Assembly (NCBI GenBank): GCA_030052355.1
Contig: JASIGS010000235.1
Span: 1 to 8,226, forward strand
Direction of reading: 5' to 3'
Source: Streptosporangiaceae bacterium
GTDB taxonomy: Bacteria > Actinomycetota > Actinomycetes > Streptosporangiales > Streptosporangiaceae
DNA length: 8,226 nucleotides
The notes beneath the pieces are model-generated. The model was not told the DNA's origin. It saw only the letters and a program-made list of their open reading frames with translations, and did no database searches. Shown one piece after another: positions 6,758 through 8,226 of the stretch. How positions within the stretch are numbered: position 1 is the first letter of the stretch; every line of letters begins with the position of its first letter. A program made the translations under genes and the position numbers.

Positions 6758-7153
6758 TCAGTCAAACATGCTGGTCGGCGCTCCGGCCAGCTCCCGGACG
6801 ACGCGGATCATCTCGGCCGGGTCGAACGGCTTCGTGACGTAGGCGTCAACCCCGATCTGGCTGCCGCGCGCCCTGTCTTCTTCCTGCGCCCGCGCGGTGA
6901 TCAGCACGACCTTGATCCCGGAGGTTGCCGGATTCCGCCTCAAATGGGCGGCGGTGACCCAGCCGTCGAGGCGCGGCATCATGACGTCGAGCGTGATGAC
7001 GTCCGGCTCAACCTCGGTGACCTTCTCCAGGCAGTCGCGCCCGTCCACCGCGGTGATCACCTCGAACCCCTCGAGCATCAGGTTGACCGCGATCAGGTGC
7101 CTGATCACCTCGTCGTCATCCACGACGAGCACGCGGCCGAGTCCCTGAGTCAC
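6758..7153 (-). CDS. Single-domain (stand-alone receiver) response regulator
   Basis: The 131-residue protein is one CheY-like receiver domain with no output domain. The acidic pocket is D12-D14 (VVDDDE), the phospho-acceptor is D56 in TLDVMMPRLDG, the switch threonine is T86 (LITA) and the conserved lysine is K108 (TKPFDP). All residues needed for phosphorylation are present. No histidine kinase lies in the window, so it is an orphan; it may act by protein contact. The start is GTG with no Shine-Dalgarno site, and the spacing to a -10-like TACCCT suggests a leaderless transcript. It is followed 23 nt later by the ArgRS-like gene. A similar regulator sits next to that gene in Streptomyces (recollection), hinting at a conserved functional pair. 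Confidence 0.93.
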   Translation of the reverse strand: MTQGLGRVLVVDDDEVIRHLIAVNLMLEGFEVITAVDGRDCLEKVTEVEPDVITLDVMMPRLDGWVTAAHLRRNPATSGIKVVLITARAQEEDRARGSQIGVDAYVTKPFDPAEMIRVVRELAGAPTSMFD

Positions 7154-7160
7154 GGGCGTG

Positions 7161-7166
7161 AGGGTA
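7161..7166 (-). promoter_or_regulatory. Candidate -10 element for a leaderless response-regulator transcript
   Basis: On the minus strand TACCCT (pattern TAnnnT) ends 7 nt before the GTG start codon, placing the expected transcription start on the first base of the codon. No ribosome site is seen upstream of the GTG, which agrees with a leaderless mRNA, common in actinobacteria. A -35 hexamer is not evident. Confidence 0.4.
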
Positions 7167-7231
7167 TCCGCTCCGGCCAGTTCACGGCTGCAGATCGGCT
7201 TCGTATCCGCCGATAGTTCTGCCTGATAGCC

Positions 7232-7260
7232 TTGCTCAGGCCCGGTGCACGGCTTAATGC
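7232..7260 (+). promoter_or_regulatory. Candidate promoter of tRNA-Arg
   Basis: TTGCTC (7232-7237) and TAATGC (7255-7260) are separated by 17 bp and lie 15 nt before the mature tRNA 5' end, the usual distance for a short tRNA leader. The -10 match is only partial. A 12-bp palindrome CCGCCCGGGCGG (7260-7271) lies between the -10 element and the tRNA. Confidence 0.4.
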
Positions 7261-7275
7261 CGCCCGGGCGGTGCT

Positions 7276-7347
7276 GCCCCCATAGCTCAGGGGATAGAGC
7301 AACGGCCTCCGGAGCCGTGTGCGCAGGTTCGAATCCTGCTGGGGGCG
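7276..7347 (+). tRNA. tRNA-Arg (anticodon CCG)
   Basis: A complete cloverleaf can be folded. The acceptor is GCCCCCA (7276-7282) with TGGGGGC (7340-7346), then discriminator G7347. The D-stem is GCTC/GAGC (7285-7288, 7297-7300) with loop AGGGGATA, which contains the A expected at position 20 for arginine identity. The anticodon stem is ACGGC/GCCGT (7302-7306, 7314-7318) with loop CTCCGGA, giving anticodon CCG (7309-7311), which reads CGG. The T-arm is GCAGG-TTCGAAT-CCTGC (7323-7339). CCA is not encoded, as is common in actinobacteria. The 3' end directly abuts recombinase-derived DNA. Confidence 0.97.
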
Positions 7348-7960
7348 CTCACAACATGGGAACGAGTTTCGGTCTTCTTCTCCGACTCCCCCTGCGGCCT
7401 GATCGCGTTCACGGTCCCGTTGATGTGGTTCAGGCTGTCGGCGCGGATGGTGACCCGGATGGTCACCTCGTGCCGGGGGCGGTGATAGCGGACCTGGAGC
7501 TGGAAGGCGTCGTACAGGCTCCGCTGGAGGTGCTCGGGCAGCCCGGCTAGCCGGAGTGGCAGCTGCGGCAGAGTTGCGAGCAACCTGGGGTCGGGCGGGC
7601 CGGGCTGGTCCTGGTGGGCGGCGAGCTGGACGAGTTCGCCGATCCTGGCGCGGTGCTCGGCGACCAGCTCGGTGAACCGGCGCTGGATGGCCTGCCGGTA
7701 CTTGTGGGCGGCGTCAGGGTCGTCCCCGCTGGAGTCGCCGCTGCAGGGCTGGGCTTCGAGTTCGGCGATCAAGGCGTGCTTGCGCCGTTCGATATCGCTG
7801 ATCGCCTGGCGCAGCATGCCAGCGCGCTCGGCGGTGCGATCCGGCTCTGGGCTGGGGGCGTGGCTGGCGAGCTGGGCGGCCAGCAGCTCGCGGCGGGCCG
7901 GCCCGAAGATGCGCTCGGCCATCTCCCGAGGAAGCACGAGCCGCCCGGCAGGTGATAGCT
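7287..7960 (-). pseudogene. C-terminal remnant of a large serine recombinase (integrase)
   Basis: In this frame the segment from about 7960 to 7446 ([18 protein letters not shown], then ISDIERRKHALIAELEAQ, RRFTELVAEHRARIGEL, LAGLPEHLQRSLYDAFQLQVRY and EVTIRVTIR) resembles the coiled-coil and tail of actinobacterial zinc-ribbon serine recombinases. The catalytic resolvase domain, recombinase domain and zinc ribbon are all missing. Upstream the frame stays open to a GTG at 8102, but that part is unlike any recombinase and is opposite a plausible plus-strand gene, so a break lies near 7950-7990. At the other end the frame continues through a 32-codon spacer and then 20 codons of tRNA antisense before stopping at 7287. 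This is most likely the dead integrase of an element inserted at the tRNA 3' end. The left break is approximate. Confidence 0.72.
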
Positions 7961-8226
7961 GCGGCCCGAGGCGCGCCGCAGCTGTTTCGCCCTGTACTGA
8001 TCGACAGCCTGCTAGAGCTGGCAACCGACACGACTGACACCACCGCCTTCGAGGCGCTGCGGTTCCTCGTGCGTTCTGGGCATTGTCCGCCCCGACCCGC
8101 ACTCGAGGCGGCGCTTTCTGTCCTGCGGCGTTACCGATCAGTGGACGCGGTGAAGCTCCTGGCGCTGGTTGAGCCAGAGCTTCGCACCGAGGACTTGCCG
8201 GACGTCCTCGATCAGATCATCGCCCT
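7952..8226 (+). CDS. Unidentified protein, partial (runs off the window; 5' end uncertain)
   Basis: From a GTG at 7952 an open frame runs to the window edge (91 codons) without a stop; the nearest upstream in-frame stop is at 7799-7801. The product is soluble and helix-rich, with repeating Leu/Ala patterns (for example LFRPVLIDSLLELA, FEALRFLVRSG, VDAVKLLALVEPELR), suggestive of a HEAT/TPR-like alpha-solenoid, but I do not recognise a family. About three quarters of codons end in G or C, less than in the housekeeping genes here but as expected for a real accessory gene in this host; the opposing frames look like noise. No good ribosome site precedes the GTG, so the gene may be truncated at its 5' end by the same event that broke the recombinase. 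Confidence 0.45.
   Translation, partial: MIAAARGAPQLFRPVLIDSLLELATDTTDTTAFEALRFLVRSGHCPPRPALEAALSVLRRYRSVDAVKLLALVEPELRTEDLPDVLDQIIA

Noticed and set aside
7245..7550. Plus-strand frame running through the tRNA-Arg
   Set aside because: It translates the tRNA gene itself and the antisense of the recombinase tail; no real coding signal.
7990..8102. N-terminal extension of the recombinase frame to the GTG at 8102
   Set aside because: This stretch does not resemble any recombinase domain and lies opposite a better plus-strand coding frame, so it was left out of the pseudogene.

Overview
The window is chromosomal DNA from a high-GC actinobacterium. The evidence is a very GC-rich third codon position, frequent GTG starts, a Rho factor with a long Arg/Asp/Gln-rich insertion, and the gene order rho-rpmE-prfA-prmC-tsaC, which is familiar in Streptomyces and related actinomycetes. 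I cannot name the genus.

Positions 1-5011, read on the minus strand, form a housekeeping block for transcription termination and translation: rho, rpmE (L31, zinc-ribbon form), prfA (RF1), prmC (the methyltransferase that modifies the GGQ motif of release factors) and tsaC/sua5 (threonylcarbamoyl-AMP synthase, cut by the left edge of the window). prfA and prmC overlap, and prmC and tsaC are 5 nt apart, so these three are almost certainly co-transcribed. A 10-bp GC hairpin directly after rho probably separates it, at least partly, from rpmE.

Positions 5012-5687 hold no gene I can support. This is a roughly 0.68-kb leader/intergenic region upstream of rho. It contains a perfect 16-bp palindrome, a second inverted repeat with a direct repeat in its loop, and one weak promoter candidate.

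Positions 5688-7347 hold a compact translation-linked module. An orphan single-domain response regulator is followed on the same strand by an ArgRS-like protein that keeps the tRNA-binding N-terminal and DALR anticodon-binding domains but lacks the catalytic domain. tRNA-Arg(CCG) is divergent from both. In Streptomyces, as I recall, the same regulator/NrtL pair sits next to lysA-hom-thrC-thrB-rho; those amino-acid genes are absent here.

Positions 7348-8226 are accessory DNA attached to the 3' end of the tRNA. There is the C-terminal remnant of a large serine recombinase, whose reading frame runs into the antisense of the tRNA, and then an unrelated plus-strand gene that leaves the window. This looks like a decayed or rearranged integrative element at a tRNA-Arg insertion site. 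The most interesting unit is the tRNA-Arg / pseudo-ArgRS / receiver cluster; no wholly new system is proven by the sequence alone.
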